The position numbers were made by a program, and so were the translations under genes. Below, one piece after another: positions 1-9,078 of a stretch of 64,000 bases of DNA. The stretch is from Candidatus Bathyarchaeota archaeon. Lineage in GTDB: Archaea; Thermoproteota; Bathyarchaeia; Bathyarchaeales; Bathycorpusculaceae. Every line of letters starts with the position of its first letter. Within the stretch, counting starts at the first letter, position 1. The notes below the pieces were generated by a model. The model was not told where the DNA came from. It made no database searches and saw only the letters and a program-made list of their open reading frames with translations. Location of the stretch: the NCBI GenBank assembly GCA_026014725.1, contig JAOZHV010000001.1, positions 36,531 through 100,530 on the forward strand, given 5' to 3'.

Positions 1-699
1 ATCGGGGTGCCTTTAAGCTTGGGCATCGCAATTTTTCTTGTAGAAATGGCTCCCCGCGGACTCAGAGTGCCAGTCGGCTACCTAGTGGAGCTTTTAGCGG
101 CAGTTCCAAGCGTAATTTATGGCCTTTGGGGACTGTTCATTTTCCGTTTCTGGATACGTGATTTTATTGAAATTCCCATTTCAACCTATTTAGGTTGGAT
201 TCCGATTTTTAGCGGGTCACCGTTTGGCTTAGACATTTTCACAGCTGGGTGCCTCCTCGCAATCATGATTATTCCCACGGTAGCTTCCATCTCAAGAGAA
301 GTGATAAGCGCTGTTCCCAACAGCATCCGCGAAGGCGCCTACAGCATCGGCGCGACAAAGTGGGAAGTCATCCGTCACTGGGTCATAAGCTACGGGCGCT
401 CAGGCATTTTCGGCGCCGTAATCCTCGGTTTAGGGCGAGCGGTGGGCGAAACAATGGCGGTTTCAATGGTCATCGGCAACGCGCCCGGTGCAGCAGCCAT
501 GCCCACCTCACTGTTTAAGCCAGGGCAAACCATGGCTTCTCTTATCGCTAACGGCTTTTTGGAGTCAACAGGAACCCTTGAAACCTCAGCCTACATAGGT
601 GTTGGCTTAATCTTGCTAGTGGTAAGTTTACTCATCAACGTGGGCGCACACTTGATGGTGACGCGTGTCCTAAAGGTTAAAGGAGGCGCAGTCGAATAA
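1..699 (+). CDS. pstC: Phosphate ABC transporter permease PstC (5' truncated)
   Basis: Inner-membrane permease half of the high-affinity phosphate importer. The frame is open from base 1, so the N-terminus lies outside the window. About 230 residues remain, with several hydrophobic segments and the permease-cytoplasmic loop 'EGAYSIGATKWEVI' followed by 'GRAVGETMAVSMVIGNAP', typical of PstC/PstA EAA loops that contact the ATPase. It is followed immediately by pstA, pstB and phoU on the same strand. Its stop (TAA, 697-699) overlaps the probable pstA start, and an AGGAGG at 681-686 inside its last codons serves pstA. Confidence 0.93.
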   Translation: MGVPLSLGIAIFLVEMAPRGLRVPVGYLVELLAAVPSVIYGLWGLFIFRFWIRDFIEIPISTYLGWIPIFSGSPFGLDIFTAGCLLAIMIIPTVASISREVISAVPNSIREGAYSIGATKWEVIRHWVISYGRSGIFGAVILGLGRAVGETMAVSMVIGNAPGAAAMPTSLFKPGQTMASLIANGFLESTGTLETSAYIGVGLILLVVSLLINVGAHLMVTRVLKVKGGAVE

Positions 700-1526
700 T
701 CTCCAACTATGCCTTCAGAAAATTCAAAAACCGCCTCTTCTTCGTTCTCTGCGCGACTTGCGTGGTCATAGCGGTTACTCCCCTTGCAAGCATCCTATAC
801 GAGGTCATTGCAAGAGGCGCACCACAAATCAGCCTAAACTTTCTCATTCAAACCAATGCCAACGGTGGCATCGGACCAGCAATACAGGGCACATTGATTC
901 TTATCGGGTTAACAAGCGTAATCGGTGTTCCAGTCGGAATATTATCAGGCGTTTACCTTGCAGAGTTCGGCAACAACAAGTACGCATCCGCAATGCGCTC
1001 CATTAACGACATTTTAACCGAGTTTCCATCAATCGTAGTTGGAATAACTGCTTACGGTGTAATCGTAATCGCCCTAATAGGCAGTTACTCTGCCATTGCA
1101 GGCGCCATAGCATTATCATTCATACTAATCCCAATTGTTGCCCGAACAACCGAAGAATCCCTAAAACTCGTACCAAACAGCATGCGAGAAGCATCGTTGG
1201 CGCTGGGTGCACACAAATGGCGGACAACCCTTAGTGTAGTGCTGCCTTCAGCAAAAAGCGGTTTGATAACAGGCACGCTCCTTGCAGTCGCTCGCATTGC
1301 AGGCGAAACTGCACCCTTAACCATGACTATTCTCGGCAACAGGTACTTCTTTCAAGGTCTAAACCAGCCCATGGCAGCCTTACCCCTTGAAATTTGGAGA
1401 AACTCTTTACAGCCCTCAGCTAGTATGCAAGCGCAAGGTTGGGGTGCCGCCTTGATTTTGATTCTTATCGTGTTAAGTTTGAACATTGCAGTTAGAGTAG
1501 CAACCAGAGGTAGATTGAGAAAATGA
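696..1526 (+). CDS. pstA: Phosphate ABC transporter permease PstA, apparent ATA start
   Basis: Second permease subunit of the phosphate importer, with the conserved loop '[25 protein letters not shown]' region and '[21 protein letters not shown]'. The first ATG/GTG/TTG in frame is GTG at 762, but it falls inside the first membrane helix. The in-frame sequence upstream encodes a typical basic start ([14 protein letters not shown]) before that helix. No standard start occurs between the in-frame stop at 678 and 762. AGGAGG at 681-686 sits nine bases before ATA at 696, which overlaps the pstC stop as ATAA. I therefore place the start at 696 with caution; 762 is the fallback. It overlaps pstB by four bases. 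Confidence 0.85.
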   Translation: MISNYAFRKFKNRLFFVLCATCVVIAVTPLASILYEVIARGAPQISLNFLIQTNANGGIGPAIQGTLILIGLTSVIGVPVGILSGVYLAEFGNNKYASAMRSINDILTEFPSIVVGITAYGVIVIALIGSYSAIAGAIALSFILIPIVARTTEESLKLVPNSMREASLALGAHKWRTTLSVVLPSAKSGLITGTLLAVARIAGETAPLTMTILGNRYFFQGLNQPMAALPLEIWRNSLQPSASMQAQGWGAALILILIVLSLNIAVRVATRGRLRK

Positions 1527-2335
1527 CAATCGAGAATACACCAGAAGAGAAAACCCTTGACAAACAACCAGTCGATGCAGACCTAAAAATGCAAAGCATC
1601 AACTTTAGCGCTTGGTTTGGACAAAAACAAGTCCTAAAAGACATAAATTTAAACATAAAAAGCAACGCTGTAACCGCCATAATTGGGCCCTCAGGATGCG
1701 GCAAATCCACATTCATCAGAGGTCTCAACCGCATGCATGAACTTGTACCCAACGCCAAAACGGCTGGACAAGTGCTTCTAGATGGCGAAAACATTTACGA
1801 CAAACAAGTTGACCCAGTACAGATACGACGCAGAGTCGGCATGGTCTTCCAAAAACCCAACCCATTCCCAACAATGTCCATTTACGATAACGTTGCGGCT
1901 GGCTTAAAGTTAACTGGCGCAAAAAAAGGCAAAGACCTCGACGAAATAGTCAAAAAAAGCCTAGAGCAAGCTACACTGTGGGACGAAGTGAAAGACGACC
2001 TAAAAAAACCTGGCACAAGCATCTCAGGCGGTCAACAGCAACGGCTTTGCATAGCTCGCGCAATTGCTCTGCAGCCTGAGGTCATATTAATGGATGAACC
2101 CTGCTCCGCTTTGGACCCTATTGCTACAGCTAAAATTGAGAAGCTAGTGGTAGAACTCAAGCAGGATTACACAGTGGTCATAGTTACTCATAACATGCAG
2201 CAAGCCTCACGAGTTTCAGACTACACTGCGTTTCTGTATTTAGGCGAGTTAGTTGAATTTGGAAAAACCAAAGACATTTTTGAATCTCCAAAAAACCCAT
2301 TAACAGAAAAATACATAACAGGAGAATTCGGATAG
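1523..2335 (+). CDS. pstB: Phosphate ABC transporter ATP-binding protein PstB
   Basis: ATPase that drives phosphate import. Walker A 'GPSGCGKST', signature '[15 protein letters not shown]', Walker B 'VILMDEP' and the switch histidine '[10 protein letters not shown]' are all present. The '[11 protein letters not shown]' Q-loop is characteristic of PstB. At 270 residues it is of normal length. It starts at ATG within an ATGA overlap with pstA, so translation is likely coupled. phoU follows 11 bases after the stop. Confidence 0.97.
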   Translation: MTIENTPEEKTLDKQPVDADLKMQSINFSAWFGQKQVLKDINLNIKSNAVTAIIGPSGCGKSTFIRGLNRMHELVPNAKTAGQVLLDGENIYDKQVDPVQIRRRVGMVFQKPNPFPTMSIYDNVAAGLKLTGAKKGKDLDEIVKKSLEQATLWDEVKDDLKKPGTSISGGQQQRLCIARAIALQPEVILMDEPCSALDPIATAKIEKLVVELKQDYTVVIVTHNMQQASRVSDYTAFLYLGELVEFGKTKDIFESPKNPLTEKYITGEFG

Positions 2336-2346
2336 GAGAAAAGAGT

Positions 2347-2991
2347 ATGAGCAGAATAATCGACAAAGGCTTAGAAGAACAATCCGTTATGCTTGTAAGA
2401 ATGGGAGAGTTAACCTACGAAACCTTGGCTCTTTCCATACAAGGCTACCTCACCGGAAAAAGCGTTCAAAAACAAGTCAAAGAACTTTCAGATGAACTCA
2501 TAGCCATGGCAGATAAAATCGAAGACCAAACCTTCCAGTTAATCGCCCGCTTCCAACCCGTGGCCTCTGACCTGCGAACGATAAAATCCTACATGAAAAT
2601 AGGCTATGACTTCGCAAGATACGGACGGTACGCTCTTGACATCGCATACATCAACGACCAGTTGAACGGTTTAAGTGAATGTGCGTCGTGGAACAAATAT
2701 TATATCGAAGACATGAGCAAAAAAGTTCTCTCCATGGTAAAAATCAGTATAGATGCTCTCAGAAAACACAATGTAACGCTCGCTAAAACTGTCTCTGAGA
2801 CCGAACGAGAAGTAGACAAAATGTACTTTGCATACTTGGACAAGTTACTTAACCAAAAACGTGTTAGTAGTAAATGCGTAATCTCAACTGTGCTGATGAC
2901 GCGGTACTTAGAACGAATTGCTGATCACGCAACGTACGTTTGCGAATCCATCGTGTACATAGCGACAGGTGAAAAAATCATCTTGAGATAA
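2347..2991 (+). CDS. phoU: Phosphate-signalling protein PhoU
   Basis: Helical-bundle regulator associated with the Pst transporter. The 214 residues contain two PhoU repeats, with the metal-binding-type stretches 'EDQTFQLIARFQPVASDLRTI' (cut here at its core) and 'RYLERIADHATYVCESI', the latter a classic PhoU E/D-x-x-x-D motif. It ends the pst operon; GGAGAAAAG lies before the ATG. The following 176 bases before the convergent archaellin gene contain nothing I recognise beyond A/T-rich sequence that could terminate transcription. Confidence 0.93.
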   Translation: MSRIIDKGLEEQSVMLVRMGELTYETLALSIQGYLTGKSVQKQVKELSDELIAMADKIEDQTFQLIARFQPVASDLRTIKSYMKIGYDFARYGRYALDIAYINDQLNGLSECASWNKYYIEDMSKKVLSMVKISIDALRKHNVTLAKTVSETEREVDKMYFAYLDKLLNQKRVSSKCVISTVLMTRYLERIADHATYVCESIVYIATGEKIILR

Positions 2992-3167
2992 TTTTCTGTC
3001 TTGTAAAAGTTATTCGGTTAAGAATATGTTAAAACATTAAAAGCAAAAAACTCAGGCTATTAGGCCAACTCTTCTTTCCTTACGCAATTAAGCTTTTCTT
3101 ATGCAACTATTCCCGCTTTTTCTTCTCGATTAGAGCTTTGCTACGATTGTATCATGAAAGTGAATGT

Positions 3168-3803
3168 TTAAACATTCACCCATGAACCTGCCGGCATTGA
3201 CTCTGGGATAGTGAATTCTAACGTGAGCGGCGCAGTCTTCTCTAACCTGATTTCAATAGTTACCTGTGACCGCACTAGTGCTGCGTTATCTAAGCTTAAA
3301 GACACAACGAGAAAACCTTTTTCGCTTGAATCTAAGGCTTGATCGCCGTTGCTATTTTGAATGTAGAGCATAGCGTTGTCTTCTGTCACGCCTGATACCA
3401 TGTTGTCGAATGTTTCACCGGGTGTTGATGCGCTGCTTCCTTCGTAAACATTTGGCCATGCGTTTGAGCCTATTTTGAGAGTTACTACAGTTGTTTCCTC
3501 GTTCATTGAAACATATTTTGTTCCGAAGGTTTTCAACGGAATGAGTATGGCTGTTACGTTTGCGCCGTCTGCGGAAGTCTTTACGAATGTAGTTCCATCA
3601 ACTGATAATGGTGTGCTAGCTTGCTGTAAACCTTGCTGGATTACAGTCTTCCCCTGTTCCGTTGCAAAAAGTCCTTGGTTAACGACCATGAAGCTGAAAA
3701 CAGCTGCAATTATAACAAATGCAATGAGAATTATCGCGGCTTCTAAACCAACTATAGCTCGCTTTTGTTTTACAAAGTTGCATAGGTTTTTTTTCCAGTT
3801 CAT
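3168..3803 (-). CDS. Archaellin-like filament subunit
   Basis: Archaellum filament protein (211 aa). After a short basic leader 'NFVKQKRA' comes the conserved 'IVGLEAAIILIAFVIIAA' helix, the class III signal peptide processed by a prepilin/archaellin peptidase, probably after Ala of KRA. The rest is a beta-rich domain with 'NSNGDQALDSSEKGFLVVSL', a Ca-loop-like D/N pattern shared with its neighbour at 3972-4844. The first 55 mature residues are nearly identical between the two. A TATA-like ATTAATATAAAA on the minus strand near 3840-3852 and GAGGAAAG before ATG suggest its own promoter. Could alternatively serve as a pilin. Confidence 0.88.
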   Translation of the reverse strand: MNWKKNLCNFVKQKRAIVGLEAAIILIAFVIIAAVFSFMVVNQGLFATEQGKTVIQQGLQQASTPLSVDGTTFVKTSADGANVTAILIPLKTFGTKYVSMNEETTVVTLKIGSNAWPNVYEGSSASTPGETFDNMVSGVTEDNAMLYIQNSNGDQALDSSEKGFLVVSLSLDNAALVRSQVTIEIRLEKTAPLTLEFTIPESMPAGSWVNV

Positions 3804-3971
3804 TTTACTTTCCTCTTAATGTTACCTCACTAAAAGGCTGTTTTTATATTAATCATTTATGAACTGGCAATACTGATTTCTGATATTTCAAGATGCTTTG
3901 TTTGTTAAAAATGAGAAAGATGCTTGCGTTAATCGCCGCTCCCCCAACGACGAATTATCGCTAGCTTTTTC

Positions 3972-4844
3972 CTAATACAGCGGGACATAACTGTTTGCTG
4001 GCATAGATGCAGGTACAGTAAACACTATTGAAATCGTTGCGCTGTTCTCTATTCTCAACTCAAGAGTTATTGGTGCTCTAGCAGTTGCTTCATCGCCTGA
4101 GCCAAGCGCCACTAAGAGGTAACCCTCCTCACCTGAGTTTAATGCTTCATCTCCGTTGCTGTTCGAAACCGCAAAGACCACTCCTGTTGTCAAACCCTTT
4201 GCGTGTCCAGCACTGTAAGTTTCATTTACGTAGATGTTGCATGGTTGTCCACTTGTTGTTTGCAGTGCTAATTGGAAGCCCGCGAATTCATCGAATTGTT
4301 TGCCTGTCGGATCATAAACTATGCTTGTCGCGTTGTAGCTTGTTCCGTCGCTTTCACCTACATGCAGTGTACCTAGATATGCGTTTGCCCATGCTTTCTC
4401 GCCTACCGTTAATATTATGCTTGTTTGGTTTCTTCCCATGTTGATGAAGTTTGATCCGAATGCTTTTATGGGAATTATCGCGTAGTTAACGGCTGTTCCA
4501 GCGGGATTGGTTCGGACAAGAATTGTTCCATCAACAATTAACGGTGTGCTAGCTTGCTGTAGACCCTGCTGCATTACTGTCTTGCCTCGGTCGGTGGCGT
4601 ACAAGCCTTGGTTAACGACCATGAAGCTGAAGGCAGCTGCAATTATGACAAAGGCTATCAGTATTATGGCTGTTTCTAAGCCTACAATGCCTCGTTTATG
4701 TTGGACAAAATTGATGATTTGTGCTCGTACAGAATTGCGGATTTTTTGGTTGCATGAAGGACAACTTACCATCTGAAGTTTTGATCTAGTGTGCCACTCG
4801 TAATTGCATTTTGTGCATTTTATGTTTGGTTTTTCTTTGTTCAA
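3972..4844 (-). CDS. Archaellin-like subunit with N-terminal zinc ribbon
   Basis: Filament subunit (290 aa) paralogous to 3168-3803: 'HKRGIVGLETAIILIAFVIIAAAFSFMVVNQG' region starts near residue 52. Unlike normal archaellins, which have leaders under 20 residues, this one opens with a four-cysteine zinc ribbon (C10, C13, C28, C31; 'KCTKCNYEW' and 'SCPSCNQKI'). ATG in 'MVSCPSC' (residue 26) is an alternative start but would split the ribbon; the full-length start keeps all four cysteines, so I prefer it. A prepilin peptidase cut after Gly54-ish would release the ribbon with the leader. A TATA-like TTTATTAAATATT lies about 65 bases upstream. Confidence 0.85.
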   Translation of the reverse strand: MNKEKPNIKCTKCNYEWHTRSKLQMVSCPSCNQKIRNSVRAQIINFVQHKRGIVGLETAIILIAFVIIAAAFSFMVVNQGLYATDRGKTVMQQGLQQASTPLIVDGTILVRTNPAGTAVNYAIIPIKAFGSNFINMGRNQTSIILTVGEKAWANAYLGTLHVGESDGTSYNATSIVYDPTGKQFDEFAGFQLALQTTSGQPCNIYVNETYSAGHAKGLTTGVVFAVSNSNGDEALNSGEEGYLLVALGSGDEATARAPITLELRIENSATISIVFTVPASMPANSYVPLY

Positions 4845-4952
4845 TTTCCACCACTTCTACTTATACTACTACTTACACTACTTATTATTAGTATGTATTA
4901 AGAGTTAATATTTAATAAACGTTGCGGTTTTTGAAGCATACAACAGCAAAGT

Positions 4953-4972
4953 TTACCATAAAAGCATGGTAA
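4953..4972. repeat. Perfect inverted repeat between arlJ and archaellin
   Basis: TTACCAT and ATGGTAA are separated by six bases (aaaagc on the plus strand). The repeat lies about 80 bases beyond the arlJ stop and 110 bases upstream of the zinc-ribbon archaellin start. It may be an operator or a hairpin at the 3' end of the arl transcript; the sequence cannot decide. Confidence 0.5.
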
Positions 4973-5049
4973 TTTTATGCCGCAACCTTATTTTTAGCAT
5001 ATTTTTTGAGAAAAATCTAATTAGGCTGTATTACTCGAAAAATCTTAAC

Positions 5050-6681
5050 TTATATTATTGCCGTTGGTAACCCTAAACTTGGCATCGAATTTAAAGCGCC
5101 TTGTATTAGCGTATGCGATGCTATTGATGCTATGCCGCTTATAGTAAGCAAGATTCCAAGATTCAAGAAGAAAGTCCCCCAGTATCCGCCTGAAACGGCT
5201 TTAACGGTTAAAGCGTTCATTATGGCCATTATGAAGATTACGACTGTGTTGCTGATTTGTATTAATGTTATCGGCAGGACGTTGAAGCCAAAATATGACA
5301 GTCCTGTTAAGTATTGAGACATAAAAATTGCCAAAACTTCCAAAACTGTAAGAAGAACAACAATTAAAGGTTGAGTAACCAAAACTACCATCTGAAAACT
5401 GTTGGCAACCACATCACGCATTTTTCTGAGTTCAAGAAATTTTACCACCCTGTTTCCTAATGCGTTACCTAATACTAAGGGGTCAGCTCCCCTTCCTAAA
5501 GAATCAAGCAGTATTTTATTGCTCATGTGAACATGGTATGATGCGGCCTCTTCAGAAAGTGTTTCTAACGCTTGCCTGTGGTTAATTTCCAATTTTACTC
5601 TTGATAAAGCTGAGTTGACAAGGTTGCGTAGGGGACCAAGTTCCATATGGAGAATAAAGGAAAGGGACGTTTTCAAATCAGACGTGGAAGCCATGTTCTC
5701 GCCCAGAGCCTTCAGGAAACTGGGGTAGTTCTTGTCAATTTTGGCAACTTCTCTCTCTAACATGTAGCCGAAAATGCCTGGAACAATAGCTCCCAAACCA
5801 AAAATAATAAACGCATACGGCGCGCCGAGTCGGATGTAGGAAAAAACGGCTAGTACAGCAGATGCAGGAATAATCGTCAGAATGCTTAGCCTCATATACT
5901 TGTATATTTTTGGCGGGTACTTGCCAATGTAGACGATTTGTTCGGTGGGCGCTGCAGATTTAAAAAGCCCATACATCATTATTGTTGCCAAAACCGAGAT
6001 TATGTAACCTAAAATTATTACGCCCGAATCAATCATGAAAACTGACATGATAACAAGTGTCATGATCAAGAAGACAGTTACACTCTGGAAAGTTGTAGAT
6101 ATACCGCCTAAAGTCTCTAATGTTTTAACCGTTCGTGAATAATATCCCGAATACTCTTCCATCAGCATCGAAGATTCGATTTCTAAATATCCTTTAGGTT
6201 CAACGCTGGAGAATGTGTTTGTGCAACGGACAAGAATATCTTTTAATGGTGACTTGACAGTTTTGGCGATTTGGGCTGTGGCGTTGGTGATTCCGTAACC
6301 GAAATGTTTTGCCAAGTTTTGAATCTTCTTAAAGACAATGGAGTAAAATCCGTATTCTCGGTTTTCAGCAATTATTGTAATTAAATCTGAGGGGGTTGTT
6401 TCTCCCAAAGATAAACTGTACATATGAAAGATGGCTGTTGTGAGCGCTTGGTCAATCCTGCTTCTGACGCTTCGTTTTTCCATGTATTTTAACATGCCTA
6501 AAACAGCTAATCCCAGTACAAGACTAATCATGGCTTCAATGAGTTCTTTGTTAACCACAAAGTAGAGGAAAAAAAGCATCGAAGGGGTTAGCACCAGAAC
6601 TAATTTTTTGTGTTGCCTCGTCATCAGTAGGTTTTTTTGTGTTTCATTACTTAGTCGAATAAATTTTTGATTCAAACCCAC
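5050..6681 (-). CDS. arlJ: Archaellum membrane platform protein ArlJ (FlaJ)
   Basis: Polytopic membrane protein (543 aa) on which the archaellum motor ATPase ArlI assembles, homologous to type II secretion F/TadC proteins. Paired membrane helices occur around residues 25-65, 210-260, 275-315 and 445-530. A cytoplasmic T2SSF-type domain is visible at 'FLKALGENMASTSDLKTSLSFIL' region and its earlier half at 'AIFHMYSLSLGETTPSDLITII'. The GTG start overlaps the end of arlI by ten bases (GTGGGTTTGA), indicating coupled translation. It is the last gene of the arl operon proper. Confidence 0.93.
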   Translation of the reverse strand: MGLNQKFIRLSNETQKNLLMTRQHKKLVLVLTPSMLFFLYFVVNKELIEAMISLVLGLAVLGMLKYMEKRSVRSRIDQALTTAIFHMYSLSLGETTPSDLITIIAENREYGFYSIVFKKIQNLAKHFGYGITNATAQIAKTVKSPLKDILVRCTNTFSSVEPKGYLEIESSMLMEEYSGYYSRTVKTLETLGGISTTFQSVTVFLIMTLVIMSVFMIDSGVIILGYIISVLATIMMYGLFKSAAPTEQIVYIGKYPPKIYKYMRLSILTIIPASAVLAVFSYIRLGAPYAFIIFGLGAIVPGIFGYMLEREVAKIDKNYPSFLKALGENMASTSDLKTSLSFILHMELGPLRNLVNSALSRVKLEINHRQALETLSEEAASYHVHMSNKILLDSLGRGADPLVLGNALGNRVVKFLELRKMRDVVANSFQMVVLVTQPLIVVLLTVLEVLAIFMSQYLTGLSYFGFNVLPITLIQISNTVVIFIMAIMNALTVKAVSGGYWGTFFLNLGILLTISGIASIASHTLIQGALNSMPSLGLPTAII

Positions 6682-8354
6682 GGGACTTTCATCTCTTTAA
6701 CTCGACGGTGGACCTCCCATATGCCTAAAGTTTTGGCAGTTGTCATTGCTTTGGAGACTTCGGTATGGGTTGGGAAATTTTCTGCAAGATAATTGAGTAT
6801 TTCAGCTCTGACTTTCATTTCCTCGTAAATGTCTCGGATTCTGTCTTCACCCCATCCCCTGAACGCAAGAACTCGGTTTTCTAGATGGAAGCTTGAACCC
6901 ATGAAGCGAAATTGATCTAAATCTTCATCGTACATAAAAGTAGGCAGATAGTTTAGTCTGCCTTCGTCAGGTTCATAACCGATAACTTCGTTAATTGAGG
7001 TGCAACGCCGGATGAATTTGCTTCCTCTTTCTATTCTTGCTTGGAAAATGACTAGGTTTAAGCCGTCGATGTGGCTTTTGGGTACATCAATTGGGTATGA
7101 GGTCAGTCTCTGGAACAGTTGCCCAAGGTTACCTGCGTGCATCGTTGATAGAACAGGGTGACCAGTTTCAACGGCTTGGAAGGCTATCTTGCCCTCTTCG
7201 CCTCGCAATTCGCCTACGATGATGTAATCTGGTCTTTGTCTTAGGGCTGCTTTTAGGAGGTCAAACATTGTTATTTGAACTCCTGTGTGGAGTCTGGTGA
7301 TTTCTCTAATCCAGTTTTTGTGATAAACGTTGATTTCTGGTGTTTCTTCTATGCTGATAATTTTTGAGTCGGCACCGATGAATGTTGTCAGGGCGTTGAG
7401 CGTTGTTGTTTTGCCTGAGGCTGTTTCTCCGCAGACCAAGGCAGTTATTCCTACTTCAAAGAGCATCCATAAATAAGCAGCCAGTTCAGGTGTGAGTGTA
7501 TGCCATTTGATTAGTTGTGCAACTGAAATTGGTTCTTTGGGGAACTTTCTTATGGTGAAGTTGCTGCCTCTCAGGCTGATGTCTTCGCCAAAGACTATGT
7601 TAAGTCTTGAGCCGTCGTTCAAGTGAATGTCAATTATGGGGTGGGTATAGCTTAGGACTTTCCCGTGTCTTTCAGCTATATTTCTCAGTAGCTCGTTGAT
7701 GGCTTGTTGTGATACGTCCACGCTTGTTTGAAGGTTACCAAAAGTTCTATGATAAACAAAAACACTGCCTTCGCCAGGAATGCTAATGTCTTCAAGGCCA
7801 GGATCTGCTAAAAATCCATCTAAAAAGCCATGCCCTATTTTTTCTCTCAAAAAATGATAAAGCAAAATTTCTTCATCGGTTCCTTTTGGCAATTTAACCA
7901 TTTTTTTCTTGATTGTTTGTCTAAAAAGAGAGGCTAAAATTATGGCTTTTTGGTCACCATAATCTTTGCCTTCTACGAGTCTTGCGACTGCTGTTTCTAT
8001 TTCAGCCAATATTTTTCGGTCTGGATTTGGCGGCTCAATGATGTTGTATCTGTTGGCTGATTCGCCCATTGTGATATGAGCGTAAATGCCTAACCCTAAT
8101 GGATATAATACATTAACTTTTTCTTCGAAGGGTACTTCTTCTATGTTCGTCGTATATTTTGGCTGTTCAGGCAATCCTTTAACGTAGGACGCCAAGTAAG
8201 GATGCGTTTCCATAGCGCTTTGCAGAGTTTTACAAACGACTGTGTTGAACAAACCCAAATCTTGTTCTTGTTCATTAAATGTTTCAATACGCGGAGTTCT
8301 GAATTTTAGCCTGATGAATTGCCTTAGCTTAGTTAAACTTGCGTAATCGGGCAT
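6672..8354 (-). CDS. arlI: Archaellum assembly and rotation ATPase ArlI (FlaI)
   Basis: Cytoplasmic hexameric ATPase (560 aa) of the type II/IV secretion superfamily that powers filament assembly and rotation. The C-terminal motor domain has Walker A 'GETASGKTTTLNAL', Asp box/Walker B 'RPDYIIVGELRGEEG' and His box 'AVETGHPVLSTMHAG'. The N-terminal domain is the T2SSE type ('LEDISIPGEGSVFVYHR'). Neighbours arlH and arlJ fix it as ArlI rather than a pilus ATPase. Confidence 0.96.
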   Translation of the reverse strand: MPDYASLTKLRQFIRLKFRTPRIETFNEQEQDLGLFNTVVCKTLQSAMETHPYLASYVKGLPEQPKYTTNIEEVPFEEKVNVLYPLGLGIYAHITMGESANRYNIIEPPNPDRKILAEIETAVARLVEGKDYGDQKAIILASLFRQTIKKKMVKLPKGTDEEILLYHFLREKIGHGFLDGFLADPGLEDISIPGEGSVFVYHRTFGNLQTSVDVSQQAINELLRNIAERHGKVLSYTHPIIDIHLNDGSRLNIVFGEDISLRGSNFTIRKFPKEPISVAQLIKWHTLTPELAAYLWMLFEVGITALVCGETASGKTTTLNALTTFIGADSKIISIEETPEINVYHKNWIREITRLHTGVQITMFDLLKAALRQRPDYIIVGELRGEEGKIAFQAVETGHPVLSTMHAGNLGQLFQRLTSYPIDVPKSHIDGLNLVIFQARIERGSKFIRRCTSINEVIGYEPDEGRLNYLPTFMYDEDLDQFRFMGSSFHLENRVLAFRGWGEDRIRDIYEEMKVRAEILNYLAENFPTHTEVSKAMTTAKTLGIWEVHRRVKEMKVPWV

Positions 8355-8367
8355 TTTTTATCGTCTC

Positions 8368-9078
8368 CTATAATCTCACTCCGCTAAGTGGCATCACCCG
8401 TAAGCCTATTTGGGGATTAATTGCAAGGGTTATAGAGCTCTTTCTTTCGCCAGTTACTCCCCATAGCTTTACTGTTTTGAGAAGTTTAACGTCTATACCT
8501 GAGATGCAGGCGTTTTCTAGTACAAAGTAAGCGTCAGAGTTTGCTCTGAGTTTCATCACTGATTCTTGAGAAAGAAAATCTGGGTGAATGGTAATTATTA
8601 CGGTTTTTCCATCAGAAACTAGATTCTTTACCCTTGTAATGAACGTTAAAAATTCATAGAGCGGCGTATCCACTGTTAAAACACTAAGGCTGTCTATAAT
8701 TACAACATCATATTTTTGTTTCTGTGTCTCAAGAAAGTTTGCCGTTACCATCAAAAAGAAGGAACTCATGGCTTGGCTCCATCTTCCGCCTTCAATATGC
8801 AGTGGATAGATTTTGAGATGCCCATAAAGAAAGTAACTGTAAGGGTCAAGCTTAATTGACTCCATCATTGCGAGATATTCTTTTGTCATGGCCTCGCTGG
8901 AGACGACGTAAACACGTAATCTGTTTTTGAGCATTGCGTAGACCATTTGCTGGACGAATACGGTTTTCCCTGAGCCGTGGCCGCCTTCAATCAATATCAA
9001 GCTGGGGGTGGGTATTCCGCCTCCAAGGTCTCTGTCCAATTCGGGTATACCTAAGCGGACTACGTTTGTGCCATTCAT
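8368..9078 (-). CDS. arlH: Archaellum regulatory ATPase ArlH (FlaH)
   Basis: RecA/KaiC-fold protein (236 aa) that forms a ring with ArlI at the base of the motor. Walker A 'EGGHGSGKTVFVQQM' is intact and Walker B is 'YDVVIIDSLSVL'. The ATG overlaps the arlF stop by four bases and arlI follows after 13 bases. Length and position match archaeal ArlH. Confidence 0.95.
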   Translation of the reverse strand: MNGTNVVRLGIPELDRDLGGGIPTPSLILIEGGHGSGKTVFVQQMVYAMLKNRLRVYVVSSEAMTKEYLAMMESIKLDPYSYFLYGHLKIYPLHIEGGRWSQAMSSFFLMVTANFLETQKQKYDVVIIDSLSVLTVDTPLYEFLTFITRVKNLVSDGKTVIITIHPDFLSQESVMKLRANSDAYFVLENACISGIDVKLLKTVKLWGVTGERKSSITLAINPQIGLRVMPLSGVRL

